Part shown: piece by piece, positions 53,379-61,963 of the stretch | Numbering within the stretch: the stretch's first letter is position 1 | How the letters are laid out: every line of letters starts with the position of its first letter | Source: Komagataeibacter sucrofermentans DSM 15973 | GTDB taxonomy: Bacteria > Pseudomonadota > Alphaproteobacteria > Acetobacterales > Acetobacteraceae | Length of the DNA stretch: 64,000 nt | Direction: 5' to 3' | NCBI RefSeq assembly: GCF_040581405.1 | Contig: NZ_CP137157.1 | Span: forward strand, 1-64,000 | Notes under the pieces: model-generated | What the model saw: the letters and a program-made list of their open reading frames with translations, nothing else | Databases searched by the model: none | Told to the model about the DNA's origin: nothing | Made by a program: the position numbers and the translations under genes

Positions 53379-53820
53379 CAGGCAAGTTTCTTCCTGCCTG
53401 CGCCGGTCCCGCACAATAGGGTCTTTGTCATGTTATGGAGGTAGCATACTTTAGAGGCTGGTTTTCACGAACGGCATGTATGGAACGCACTTGTTGTGGC
53501 AGATGTCCTACCGTTATCTAATGATTATGGATGCCGACCCTGATTATCAAAACGGCATATCTGAAATAAAGACTGACATTGCAGCCATGCAGTGTTCAGG
53601 AAAGTGAAAGAATGTTTTAGGATGTAAAGTTTTTCTTGATCAGTATATCGGTTTCCATTTCATAAATCTGTATTTGTTCTTCTTAAATTTCGTAACAGAA
53701 ATTAGCAGAATAATGATGCCCGGCAGTTAAATTTCTAACTTTTTCTATGACGTTAGGATTTGTGTTGATATAAAATAGCATATAAAATTCATCGTATATT
53801 TTTAATATCAAGAGGGTAAC
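53379..53820. other. AT-rich divergent intergenic region, pglX/HNH
   Basis: About 440 bases with composition unlike the flanks; AT content rises towards the HNH gene. It must hold the promoters of both genes. A small inverted repeat AGTTA-AATTTC-TAACT lies at 53725-53740, about 80 bases before the HNH start. No ORF with coding bias is seen. Confidence 0.45.
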
Positions 53821-54630
53821 ATGCTTTCAGTAAAAGATGTTATTGAAAATACCGTTGATTACGTAGTAAAAAATAGTGTTTACAAAGGTCTCGCCATTAA
53901 ACCAAAAGCAAAAGAATTTGCAAATATACCACAATATAAAGGTAATAAATTCCTATACCCGAGTATAGATATAAGGAATTCAAGCGTAGACACTTCGCTG
54001 TGGTTTTGTTCCGATGCGATAGAAATATTTTCTGATAATAAGTTGTTGTTTGAAAAGAAGCTAAAAGTATTTTTTGGAAAGAAAAGGGTAAAAATTCAGA
54101 AAAGAAATGGAAACTCTATAGTCGTAAAATTTGATAAAGTTAAATGTAAAAAGTCATTTTTGAACGATGGTGAAAACTTAAACAATAATATTATTTTGTT
54201 AGGCAACCAATTTATTGAAATGATGAACCTTTGTGATGATTTGATCGAAAGACTTGGTGTTTATAAATCATACAACGAGATTGAAGAACAGATTGAGGAG
54301 AATGTTACACGATTGAATGGTGAATGGTCGGATAAAAAACAGAAGGCGTTCTTAAAAGGAAACATAGGAGATGAACCTCCTGAACAGGAAACTGTTCAAA
54401 TTATTCGATATAAAAGAGACCCTGCTGTCGTGGTGGCTGCCAGGTGGCGCGCAAACGGTTATTGTGAAGAATGTAAAAAACCAGCACCCTTTAACCGCCA
54501 AACTGATGGGGCGCCTTTTCTTGAAGTGCATCATATACACCCGCTATCGCAAGGCGGTGTAGACAAAATCTATAATGTAAAAGCGATATGTCCAAACTGT
54601 CATCGTAAATTACATTACGGGAATGGGTGA
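53821..54630 (+). CDS. HNH endonuclease with novel N-terminal region
   Basis: 269 residues. The C-terminal HNH nuclease domain (about 205-269) has zinc cysteines C215, C218, C257 and C260, the catalytic pair in FLEVHHIHPLSQGG (H237-H238), and N252. The N-terminal 200 residues are Lys/Asn-rich and not recognised; they could read DNA modification or partner proteins. The gene is very AT-rich, in strong contrast to its neighbours, and was probably acquired. AGAGGG lies before the ATG. It may be a McrA-like restriction nuclease; that is inference. Confidence 0.85.
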   Translation: MLSVKDVIENTVDYVVKNSVYKGLAIKPKAKEFANIPQYKGNKFLYPSIDIRNSSVDTSLWFCSDAIEIFSDNKLLFEKKLKVFFGKKRVKIQKRNGNSIVVKFDKVKCKKSFLNDGENLNNNIILLGNQFIEMMNLCDDLIERLGVYKSYNEIEEQIEENVTRLNGEWSDKKQKAFLKGNIGDEPPEQETVQIIRYKRDPAVVVAARWRANGYCEECKKPAPFNRQTDGAPFLEVHHIHPLSQGGVDKIYNVKAICPNCHRKLHYGNG

Positions 54631-54806
54631 AAATTGATTACTCAAGATTAACATACAGTGACCGCAAGTCGCAGCAGGCAGATGCGCCGTGTCTCGTGGG
54701 CCTGCAATCAGGTCAGGGGACAGTATGCTTCACCACGTGACTGAATGAATCCGGGAATAGGCCAGATTACAAATCCAGTTCAAAAAACAGGACATGGATG
54801 GCTGCG

Positions 54807-54825
54807 GCTCCTTCAGATAAGGAGC
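54807..54825. terminator. Stem-loop downstream of tRNA-Leu
   Basis: GCTCCTT-CAGAT-AAGGAGC, followed at about 54834 by a second small stem (TCCCT/AGGGA). Both lie past the 3' end of the minus-strand tRNA and could end its transcript, or that of the HNH gene from the other side. Confidence 0.5.
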
Positions 54826-54915
54826 ATAAAATCCTCCCTCAAATAGGGAAGGACAATGGAGCAAGGAGTATCTTTGTCACAGATCCACAAAAAAATGTTC
54901 TGTTTCAGTGGTCTG

Positions 54916-55003
54916 TGGTGCGAACTGCGGGACTCGAACCCGCACGCCCAGTTACAGGCGCAAGATTTTAAGTCTCGTGCGTCTACCATTCCGCCAAGCT
55001 CGC
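54916..55003 (-). tRNA. tRNA-Leu (anticodon TAA)
   Basis: The minus strand gives an 88-base class II tRNA. Acceptor arms are GCGAGCT and AGTTCGC, the anticodon stem CGAGA/TCTTG surrounds CTTAAAA, a long variable arm is present, and CCA is encoded. Its 3' end faces the foreign-looking HNH/pglX region. Confidence 0.94.
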
Positions 55004-55417
55004 ATATGCAACCCTGTTTAGCATATACAGGGCGCAGCACAATCATCAGCCTTGATTTTATTGAACTGAGTTTCTGCTACCCTATTCATAAATCGCAGTC
55101 ACCTGAATCAGTTTATAAAGACCAGTCCATGTAATCTGATGGGGGCAGGCTGGCCAAAAATAGTATTGCGCCCTTCAAAAGCAGTCAGCCATGCCTGCAT
55201 GGCCTCCAGAAAATTCCATATGCGTATATTTTTTCAGGAAAAGCGGGAGCTTTGAGAAGAATATTCAACGCATTGTAGAAATCACGAAATGTCTTGATTA
55301 GGACATTCCATTCATTCGCCTGCGCTTCACGCGGTCCGGCAGGGGAAGGCCCATAAGCTGCGTCCTTCGGGGGCGTGGAACCTGCCGCCCCACTGGGGCG
55401 GGCAGGTTGCAGCCGCA
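55004..55417. other. Intergenic region between tRNA-Leu and NodT gene
   Basis: About 410 bases. The part next to 55003 should hold the tRNA promoter. A strong stem lies at 55379-55407. Between them no gene with coding bias is seen. Confidence 0.4.
55379..55407 (-). terminator. Strong stem-loop just past the NodT gene
   Basis: AACCTGCC with GCCCC pairs with GGGGC and GGCAGGTT around a three-base loop, with one bulge. It begins 11 bases after the stop codon. There is no T run, so it may stabilise the 3' end instead of terminating. Confidence 0.55.
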
Positions 55418-56944
55418 TTACTGCTGGAAGGCGCGCGCCAGCATATTCTGCTTTTCAAGCGACACGGGCAGGGTGGTGTTGGTCAGCGCAACGCCCTGCC
55501 AGCCCGCGCCAAGGGCGGTGTAAAGGTTGATCGCATCCTGCAGGCGCTCCAGCCGGGCCATGGCCTCAGCATTCTGGGCGTTGAGGGTGGTGCGCTCGGT
55601 CGTCAGCACTTCCAGGAAGCCGACAAGGCCCGCCGCATACAGCTTGCGGGCGCGTTCGCTGGCCAGTGAGCTGTCTTCCGCAGCCTTGGCCAGCAGTTCG
55701 GTGTGTTCCTCATCATCATGCCAGGCGGCCATTGCATCCTCGACTTCCTTGAAGCCGTTCAGCACGGACTGTCGGTAAGCCAGGCGGCTTGCCTCGGCCG
55801 CAGCCTGCGCCATGCGGATCTGCGAGGTGTATTTGCCGCCATGCATCAGGGGCAGCGAGGCCATCATCAGGAACTGCCAGCTCATGCCGCCCATCTGGAA
55901 TACTTGGTACAGCGCAGATGCATTAGGATTGAAGTTCAGCGGAATGGTGAAGTTCGGGTAAAGCTGGGCAACTGCCACGCCAATGCGCGCCGTGGCCTCG
56001 GCATAGGTGCGCTCGGCCTTGCGGATGTCGGGGCGGTTGGCAATGACCATCGAAGGCAGGGTGGCGGGGAACTCCGGCACTGGCGGCAACGGCTTGGCCA
56101 CCTTCAGCTCCAGCTCCGATGTGCCCGGCATCTGGCCCATCAGCACGTCAATGGCGTGGGTGATCTGGGAGATATGGGTCTTGAGCGGTTCGCGCGCGGC
56201 GGTCTGTGAATCCAGCTCCGCCTTGGCCTGCGCGATCTGCATGGTATTGCCCACGCCTTCAAGGTACAGCCGGTTGGTCAGGTCGTAGGCATCCTGCGCC
56301 ACATGAATGTTGTTGTTGGCAATTTCCAGCCGCAACTGCTGGTCACGCAGCATCATGTAGTCGCCAGCAAGTTCCGACAGCATCATGACCATGACGCCAC
56401 GACGGTCCTCGATCGATTCCTCAACCGCGCGGTTCTCGGCTTCCACCCCACGGCGGATGCGGCCGAACACGTCGATCTGCCAACTTGCGCTGAACCCGTA
56501 GCCCAGATACGCGGCCTGGGGCTGGTTGCCCGCACCCGCCGCCGAGCCGGGGCGTAGTGGCCAGTTATCGATATTGATCGAATAGCGGACATTACCAGCC
56601 GATGCCTGCGTATCGACCTGCGGATACCACTGCGATGCCTGCACATCGCGGATGGCGCGCTCGGCCATGATCCGCTGGCCCGCCACCTGCAGGTTGTAAT
56701 TGCCCGCAATGGCCTTGTCGATCAGCTTGTCGAGTTCAGGATCCTTGAAGAGGTGCCACCACTCCTTGAGTTCCTTGTTGGTTTCCTCGATCTCCTCGGG
56801 GGTGGCGGTATGCTCGTCCTCGGTGAACTTGGCGGGGAGTTTCATCCGGTCCGGCTGGTAGCGCGGCCCCACCGTGCAACCGGCCAGAAAGATGGCCGAT
56901 GTCAGGAACAGGCCGGTCCTGCGGGTAACTGAAGTGATGTTCAT
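55418..56944 (-). CDS. NodT-family outer-membrane efflux lipoprotein
   Basis: 508 residues, TolC-like outer-membrane channel. A lipobox (IFLAGC, Cys at 22) follows the signal peptide. Two structural repeats have the family patterns WWHLFKDPELDKLIDKAIAGNYNL and SWQIDVFGRIRRGVEAENRA, and the coiled-coil hairpins are evident. It is the third gene of the DUF1656-HlyD-NodT run, 15 bases after hlyD, so the three probably work as one pump. Confidence 0.92.
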   Translation of the reverse strand: MNITSVTRRTGLFLTSAIFLAGCTVGPRYQPDRMKLPAKFTEDEHTATPEEIEETNKELKEWWHLFKDPELDKLIDKAIAGNYNLQVAGQRIMAERAIRDVQASQWYPQVDTQASAGNVRYSINIDNWPLRPGSAAGAGNQPQAAYLGYGFSASWQIDVFGRIRRGVEAENRAVEESIEDRRGVMVMMLSELAGDYMMLRDQQLRLEIANNNIHVAQDAYDLTNRLYLEGVGNTMQIAQAKAELDSQTAAREPLKTHISQITHAIDVLMGQMPGTSELELKVAKPLPPVPEFPATLPSMVIANRPDIRKAERTYAEATARIGVAVAQLYPNFTIPLNFNPNASALYQVFQMGGMSWQFLMMASLPLMHGGKYTSQIRMAQAAAEASRLAYRQSVLNGFKEVEDAMAAWHDDEEHTELLAKAAEDSSLASERARKLYAAGLVGFLEVLTTERTTLNAQNAEAMARLERLQDAINLYTALGAGWQGVALTNTTLPVSLEKQNMLARAFQQ

Positions 56945-56959
56945 GATCGTGCCCGCGCC

Positions 56960-57871
56960 TCACAGATGGTCTTGCAGCCATGTCGTCAGGCGGCCGCGTT
57001 GCGTGCGGGCCTGCGGGCCGACGCTGATCGTGGCCGTCATGCCGGCGGCGAGTGTCACGCTGTCGGGCACATGGTCAAGGTGGATACGGACCGGGATACG
57101 CTGCGCCAGCCGCACCCATGTAAAGATCGGGCTGACATCCTGCAGGCCAAGCCCGTCGGGGCGGCCATTCTGGTCATTGATACCGCGCGCGATGCTGACC
57201 ACGTGGCCGGGAATGATGTCCTTGTAGCCCATGAGCTTGACGCGGGCCTCGTCGCCCACATGCACGCCCCACATCTTGGTTTCCTCAAAGTAGCCGTTGA
57301 CCCAGTAGGAGTCGGCGTCGATCACGGCCAGGCGGGCATGCCCCTCGGTCACGTAATCACCAATCCGCAGGTTGAGGTTGGTGATGTTGCCGTTGACGGG
57401 CGAATACAGGATGGAGCGCTGCAGGTTCAGCTTGGCCAGGTCAAGGGCCGCGCGCGCCGCATCGACCGAGGCGATCTGGGTTGCCACGTTCGAGTTGAAC
57501 ACTTCCTGCTCTTCCGCCGAGACAATGCCGCCAAGGCCCATGCGGCGGCGGGCGTCGTTCTGCTTGAGCTTCAGGTCTTCCAGCGCGCCATCGAGCCGGG
57601 CCTGCGCCTCGCGGATGGCAAGGCGGAAGCGCACGGGGTCAAGCACGAACAGGGGGTCGCCACGATGGACGTACTGGTTGTCCACCACCGGCAGTTGCAC
57701 CACCGTGCCCGATACTTCCGGCGCCACGTCAACGACATAGACGCGAACGCGCCCGTCACGGGTCCAGGGGGCAATCATGTAGGTGTCCCATAAAGTGATG
57801 CCCATGACGACGGCCATCGTCACGACCGCCAGGGTCAGGACCACACGGATCAGGGTGCGCAGGAGAGGCAT
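56960..57871 (-). CDS. HlyD-family membrane-fusion protein (AaeA type)
   Basis: 303 residues. One N-terminal membrane helix (LIRVVLTLAVVTMAVVMGITLW), then the biotinyl-lipoyl-like domain with VAPEVSGTVVQLPVVDNQYVHRGDPL, a helical hairpin (about 80-140), and a barrel domain with SPVNGNITNLNLRIGDYV. It is the periplasmic adaptor of an efflux system that usually pairs with a FUSC-type permease (AaeB). Such a permease gene is missing from the expected place. Confidence 0.9.
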   Translation of the reverse strand: MPLLRTLIRVVLTLAVVTMAVVMGITLWDTYMIAPWTRDGRVRVYVVDVAPEVSGTVVQLPVVDNQYVHRGDPLFVLDPVRFRLAIREAQARLDGALEDLKLKQNDARRRMGLGGIVSAEEQEVFNSNVATQIASVDAARAALDLAKLNLQRSILYSPVNGNITNLNLRIGDYVTEGHARLAVIDADSYWVNGYFEETKMWGVHVGDEARVKLMGYKDIIPGHVVSIARGINDQNGRPDGLGLQDVSPIFTWVRLAQRIPVRIHLDHVPDSVTLAAGMTATISVGPQARTQRGRLTTWLQDHL

Positions 57872-57898
57872 GGGGATTCTCGAACCTTCTTGGGACAG

Positions 57899-58093
57899 TC
57901 AGATGTACAGGATCATCAGGCAGAGCACGCAAGTGTATAGCGCGACCTCGAACAGGGCGAGATGCCAGAACCATTTCATTATGCCGCACCACCACAGCAG
58001 CGAGCGCAACAGCATGGTGACAGGCAGGGCAGCGACGGCATAGACGACAATCGGTGCCATGAAGACACCGAAGAGGTTGAATTCGCTCAGCAT
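57899..58093 (-). CDS. DUF1656 small membrane protein (AaeX type)
   Basis: 64 residues with two hydrophobic segments, starting MLSEFNLFGVFMAPIVVY. Always found next to HlyD/FUSC pumps (AaeX in E. coli); its exact role is unknown. The frame is open upstream, but this ATG fits the family N-terminus. It begins the efflux run, 27 bases before the HlyD gene. Confidence 0.85.
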   Translation of the reverse strand: MLSEFNLFGVFMAPIVVYAVAALPVTMLLRSLLWWCGIMKWFWHLALFEVALYTCVLCLMILYI

Positions 58094-58280
58094 CAGGCGG
58101 TTCTCATTCCGAACGGTCCCGTTGAAGGAGAAGCAGGCAGCGACACCCGGTGACAGACTCCGCGCCGCTGTGCCGCTATCTGTAGCCGACACGGCGGCGG
58201 GAAGAAACCGTCAATGGTGCCACAATGCAGGGACACGCCCCCGGCACGGGGTGGAAAACGGGGGGGAAAGGGCAGGGGCA

Positions 58281-58760
58281 TCACCGCAGCGCCACCGTCT
58301 GGGGGGGCTGGGCGGGTTTTTTACACAGGTTGGCCTCGATCCGCTCGAAAACCGAATAGCAGGCCAGTAGTTCCGGTGTGGAGATGCCATGGAGCAGGCG
58401 GCTCGACACGGCTTCCACCGCGTGGCGCACCTGGCGTGCCGTGCGTTCGCCCTTTTCCGTCAGGCTGACGAGCTTGGAGCGTTTATCTTCGTGGTCGGGG
58501 GAACGGAACACGAGGTCGCGGCGTTCGAGTACATCGAGCAGGCGGGCGACGGATGGGGCTTCGATTTCAAGCGCACGCACCAGGTCTGTCTGGCGCACGG
58601 GCGGCGGCAGCAGGCCAAGATAAAGGACGGGCCGCCATGTGGCTTCGGTCAGGCCATATTCGCGCAGGTCGTGATCGACCTGCCGACGCCACGCGGCGCC
58701 AAGCCGGGCGAGACGGCGACCGAATGACAGTTCCTTCTTGTTGCGCTCCAGATCGGGCAT
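58281..58760 (-). CDS. MarR-family transcriptional regulator
   Basis: 159 residues with a winged helix in the middle (QTDLVRALEIEAPSVARLLDVLERRDLVFRSPDHEDKRSKLVSLTEKG, described in parts: DNA-recognition helix around PSVARLLDVLE; wing around DHEDKRSK). It probably represses the adjacent DUF1656-HlyD-NodT run, which lies 188 bases downstream on the same strand, as is common for aromatic-acid efflux loci. The ligand is unknown. Confidence 0.9.
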   Translation of the reverse strand: MPDLERNKKELSFGRRLARLGAAWRRQVDHDLREYGLTEATWRPVLYLGLLPPPVRQTDLVRALEIEAPSVARLLDVLERRDLVFRSPDHEDKRSKLVSLTEKGERTARQVRHAVEAVSSRLLHGISTPELLACYSVFERIEANLCKKPAQPPQTVALR

Positions 58761-58941
58761 CGGGTTCCGCCAGCGGGGACATACAGGTATTAAGCATGCA
58801 AACCATTTGCGTGCTTAGTATGTCCGGAAGCTGCACGTTTCCAGAAAACGCCAATGTGAGCCAATGCAATTTCAGCATGGATACTATCTGGCAATGACGT
58901 GGATCATTGCCAGATAGTCTGGGTGCTGCGGTCTGCCGGTA

Positions 58942-59376
58942 TTATTTGCCGCGACCGGTCAGGCTGCGCAGCAGCCCCCATACCGCCCGGAAGGTATGAC
59001 GGGTCAGCGGACCCGCCACCGTGGTGGCCACGGCGGACAGGGCCACCGTCTGCCGCAGTTCGTTCAGGGCGTGTTCGCGTGCGAATCGCACGCGGATTTC
59101 CTCTGGCGTCATGTAGGAGCGGCGGCCCATCACCAGGCCCATCAGCACCACCAGCACATCGGCCGCAAAGACCGTGGCCGCGGCGCCAAGGGCGCTGAAG
59201 CCCAGGGTCTGGTAACAGAAGGCCCACAGCAGCCCATGGCCCGAAATGACGGCAAAGAAGGCAAATATCGCTGCCACAACCAGGAATGCGGCCTGACGAC
59301 CAAGACGGATCGCCATCAGTTTACGTAGGGTCAGCTCCCCTTCAATGATGGTTTTACCGATTTCGCCTATTCTCAT
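58942..59376 (-). CDS. YqjE-like phage-holin-fold membrane protein
   Basis: 144 residues with two hydrophobic segments (about 28-48 and 55-82) and charged termini, a pattern seen in the Phage_holin_3_6/YqjE family. It is not a phage gene here: it pairs with a YqjD-like gene 40 bases upstream, as in enterobacteria. Role unknown; envelope stress or ribosome anchoring has been suggested for the partner. Confidence 0.65.
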   Translation of the reverse strand: MRIGEIGKTIIEGELTLRKLMAIRLGRQAAFLVVAAIFAFFAVISGHGLLWAFCYQTLGFSALGAAATVFAADVLVVLMGLVMGRRSYMTPEEIRVRFAREHALNELRQTVALSAVATTVAGPLTRHTFRAVWGLLRSLTGRGK

Positions 59377-59416
59377 GATGCTCGCATGTCCTCTGGTTAC
59401 GGCAGGCTAGAATGCC

Positions 59417-59677
59417 TTATTTCGTTGCGCGGCCAAGAAAGTAGCCGATCACCGAGAAAATGGCGATAGCCACAAGCGAACGAGCGCGTGAGCCGCCTTT
59501 TTTGGGGGCATGCTCTTCCAGGCTTTCACGGGCCTGCCCTGCCAGTTTCTCGGCCTTGCCCGCTACGTCATGCAGCGCCTGCTTGCCATGCGTGTGCAGC
59601 AGGTTTTCAATGTGGCTCTTCAGGGCCTGCAGGTCTTCGTGGGTTACGTTCTTGATGGTGTCCGTGGTCTTGCTCAT
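59417..59677 (-). CDS. DUF883 (ElaB/YqjD-like) protein
   Basis: 86 residues, a long amphipathic helix rich in Glu/Ala/Lys and a C-terminal membrane anchor (ARSLVAIAIFSVIGYFLGRATK), the hallmark of the family. In E. coli YqjD binds ribosomes at the membrane in stationary phase; transfer of that role is inference. The pair with the YqjE-like gene supports the call. Confidence 0.85.
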   Translation of the reverse strand: MSKTTDTIKNVTHEDLQALKSHIENLLHTHGKQALHDVAGKAEKLAGQARESLEEHAPKKGGSRARSLVAIAIFSVIGYFLGRATK

Positions 59678-59777
59678 TGTCGTTTCCTTTTAGGGCGGGT
59701 GAAGCGGATAATCCTCTGGCAAGGAGGTAACCATTGCTTATAACGCTTTATCCCCCCAGTCAGGTTTCTGTTATCGC

Positions 59778-60890
59778 ATGTCTCCTTTCTCCTTAAGGCT
59801 GGTTGCCAACGCGCTGGCTGCCTCTCCCGGCGCGTCGGGCCTGTCCCTGCAGGCTGCTGCCGGGGCGTGCCTGGCCATTGTCAATGAGCAGGCGGCCTGC
59901 CTGAGCACTGTTGCCGACCTGCTGGCGGGCCATGTGCCGGCAGGGGCCGGGCAGATCATGGTGGATGGCGTGGATGTCACGGCCCTCCCACCCGAGGCAC
60001 GCCCATGCACGCTGGTCGGCTGGCGTGACCCTTTGTTCATGCACATGAGCGTGCAGGCCAACCTTGCCTTCGGGCTGCGGGCGCGCGGCATGGAGTCGCA
60101 GGCGGTGCTGGCGCGGGTGCGCGGCGTGCTGGCCCTGCTGGGGCTGGATGGACTCGGGCAGGCCCGCCCGGCAACGCTCACCCCCGAGCAGGCGCTACGC
60201 GTCATGCTCGGTCGCGCCCTGGTGTTCGAGCCGCCCGTGCTGGTGCTTGAAGATGTCTTTGCGCCGCTGCCTGCCGCCAGCCGCCGCACCATGCGCCGTC
60301 TGGTTGGCCGCCTTGTCCGCGCGCGCGGGCTGTGCGTGGTGCTGCTGACCCGCGCGCGTGAGGATGCCCTGCTGCTTGGCGATACGATCGCCTGCATGCA
60401 CGGCATGGAGGTGCTGCAACTCGGCACGGCGCGCGACCTGTTCGAGCGCCCTGCCTGCGACCGCGTGGCCACTGAATTTGGCGATGCCAATGCCCTGACC
60501 GTGCGCGTGGCCAGCGTGGAGGATGACGTGGCGCTCGCTCACCTGCCTGGTGGCCTGCCGGTCGAGGCCATGGCCATGGCCGGGGTCGTGGCGGATCAGC
60601 TGGCCACATTGTGCATCCGCCCCGACCGGGTGGCCGTGATGTTTCCCTCCCGCCCCGGCATGACGGGGGCCGACCCTGATGAGCCGCCCCTGCTCGAGGC
60701 CACGCTGACCGACCTGCGCCAGATGGGCGACCACGTGCTGCTGCGCCTGCGGCTGGCCAACGGGGCAGAACTGCTCGTGCGCCGCCCCCCCACCGCCGCC
60801 CTGCAGCGCGTGGCGCCGGGGCAGGCGGCGGTGCTGGCGTGGCAGCCCGCGCAGGCAATGGCCTTTCCGTTCCGGGGTGAAATGGGGTAG
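59778..60890 (+). CDS. Degenerate ABC ATPase-like protein (PotA/FbpC relative)
   Basis: 370 residues, collinear with PotA/FbpC-type ATPases including a C-terminal TOBE-like domain (about 290-365, with VLAWQPAQAMAFPF). All ATP-handling motifs are altered. Walker A, usually GPSGCGKTT, is NEQAACLST at 36-44, with no Lys. The Q-loop Gln is gone (VGW). The signature LSGGQ is LTPEQ (134-138). Walker B ends in LED, not LDEP. The switch His is Arg (LTRARED). It should not hydrolyse ATP in the normal way. Codon bias is normal, so it is maintained. It starts a three-gene set with a binding protein and a short permease. Confidence 0.8.
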   Translation: MSPFSLRLVANALAASPGASGLSLQAAAGACLAIVNEQAACLSTVADLLAGHVPAGAGQIMVDGVDVTALPPEARPCTLVGWRDPLFMHMSVQANLAFGLRARGMESQAVLARVRGVLALLGLDGLGQARPATLTPEQALRVMLGRALVFEPPVLVLEDVFAPLPAASRRTMRRLVGRLVRARGLCVVLLTRAREDALLLGDTIACMHGMEVLQLGTARDLFERPACDRVATEFGDANALTVRVASVEDDVALAHLPGGLPVEAMAMAGVVADQLATLCIRPDRVAVMFPSRPGMTGADPDEPPLLEATLTDLRQMGDHVLLRLRLANGAELLVRRPPTAALQRVAPGQAAVLAWQPAQAMAFPFRGEMG

Positions 60891-60934
60891 CGTCCGCCAT
60901 CTTCCGCCCCCGCCTGAAAGGCTGTTTCCCACCC

Positions 60935-61963
60935 GTGTTCCAGATTGTGCCCCGTCGTTCCCTCAGCGCCATCCTGCCCGGCCTGCTCGCGGCCCTGATC
61001 GCCCTGCCCGTGCCGTGGGCGGGCGTGCAGGCGGCCGCCCGCATCCGCCACAGCCCCGCGCTGGTGGTGGCCAGCACGGAGCCGCAACTCGACCCGGCGC
61101 AGAATGTCGCGTTTTTCCAGCCTTTCACGCGTGCCACGGGGCAGGCCGTCACGCGCCGGGCCTGGACGGGCGCGCTGGCGGACCTCGAGTCCCACGGCCT
61201 TCAGGCTGGAAATGGTGGGGCATGGTCGCTTGCCTTTGCCGAGGACAGCACCATCCGCGCCGCCTGCGTGCAGGGGCTTGTGGTGCATCTGGCAGGCAGC
61301 GCCGCCAATCCCGATGGCTGCGGCGCGCCGGGGCTGGCAACGCAGGTCGTGGTGGCATGGGACCAGACATGGCGCGAGAGCGCACCGCGCTGGAATGATT
61401 TCTGGGATATCGTGCGCTTTCCGGGCAAGCGCGGCCTGCGGCGCGACCCGCGCACCACGCTCGAGATCGCGCTGCTGGCCGATGGCGTGCCGCCAGCCCA
61501 GGTTTATGGCCAGCTTGCCACGCCGCAGGGCGTTGACCGCGCCTTTCGCAAGCTCAGCCAGCTGCGTCCTTATATAACGTGGTGGTCCACCCCCAATGAG
61601 GCCGCAAGCCTCCTGTCACGCAAACAGGTGCTCATGGGCAGCGCGCCGCTTGAGGCCGTAAACAGCGTCGCCGCGCGTGGGGAGCAGGGGCGGATTGGCG
61701 TCAATGCCGACATGGCGCTGTCCTATGACCTGTCATGGGCGGTGGTGGCGGGCCAGTCCGCCGAGCGGCTGGGCCGGTCGCGCGACCTGCTGCATTTTAT
61801 TGTCCAGCCAGACCGGCGGAGCGCTTTCATGGCGGCGGTGCCTGCGCGGGCGTCCGCCCCGGCCCATCCGGCGGTCCTGCTGCCGATGGATGTACAGTTC
61901 TGGCAGGTCAATTATGCCTCCCTGTCCCGGCGGTTCGAGACATGGCTGCACAAGGCGGGCTGA
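60935..61963 (+). CDS. PotD/FbpA-like periplasmic binding protein
   Basis: 342 residues from a GTG start. The signal peptide ends near AGVQAAA. The mature part resembles family-1 binding proteins that serve PotABC-type importers (PALVVASTEPQLD, then FWDIVRFPGKRGLRRDPRTTLEIALLADG). Substrate unknown. Its stop shares one base with the ATG of the next gene (TGATG). Confidence 0.72.
   Translation: MFQIVPRRSLSAILPGLLAALIALPVPWAGVQAAARIRHSPALVVASTEPQLDPAQNVAFFQPFTRATGQAVTRRAWTGALADLESHGLQAGNGGAWSLAFAEDSTIRAACVQGLVVHLAGSAANPDGCGAPGLATQVVVAWDQTWRESAPRWNDFWDIVRFPGKRGLRRDPRTTLEIALLADGVPPAQVYGQLATPQGVDRAFRKLSQLRPYITWWSTPNEAASLLSRKQVLMGSAPLEAVNSVAARGEQGRIGVNADMALSYDLSWAVVAGQSAERLGRSRDLLHFIVQPDRRSAFMAAVPARASAPAHPAVLLPMDVQFWQVNYASLSRRFETWLHKAG

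Noticed and set aside
53764-53790. Sigma70 -35/-10 pair before the HNH gene
   Set aside because: The AT-rich background gives many near matches (TTGATA, TATAAA) but the best pair is only about ten bases apart, too close.
49951-54915. Attachment-site repeat of the tRNA-Leu 3' end
   Set aside because: No copy of the tRNA 3' sequence is visible near the far border and no integrase gene is present.
55185-55418. 77-codon minus-strand frame past the NodT gene
   Set aside because: No Shine-Dalgarno, poor codon bias, and it includes the stem-loop at 55379-55407.
58942-59376. Prophage holin
   Set aside because: No phage genes nearby, and it pairs with a YqjD-like gene as in housekeeping loci.
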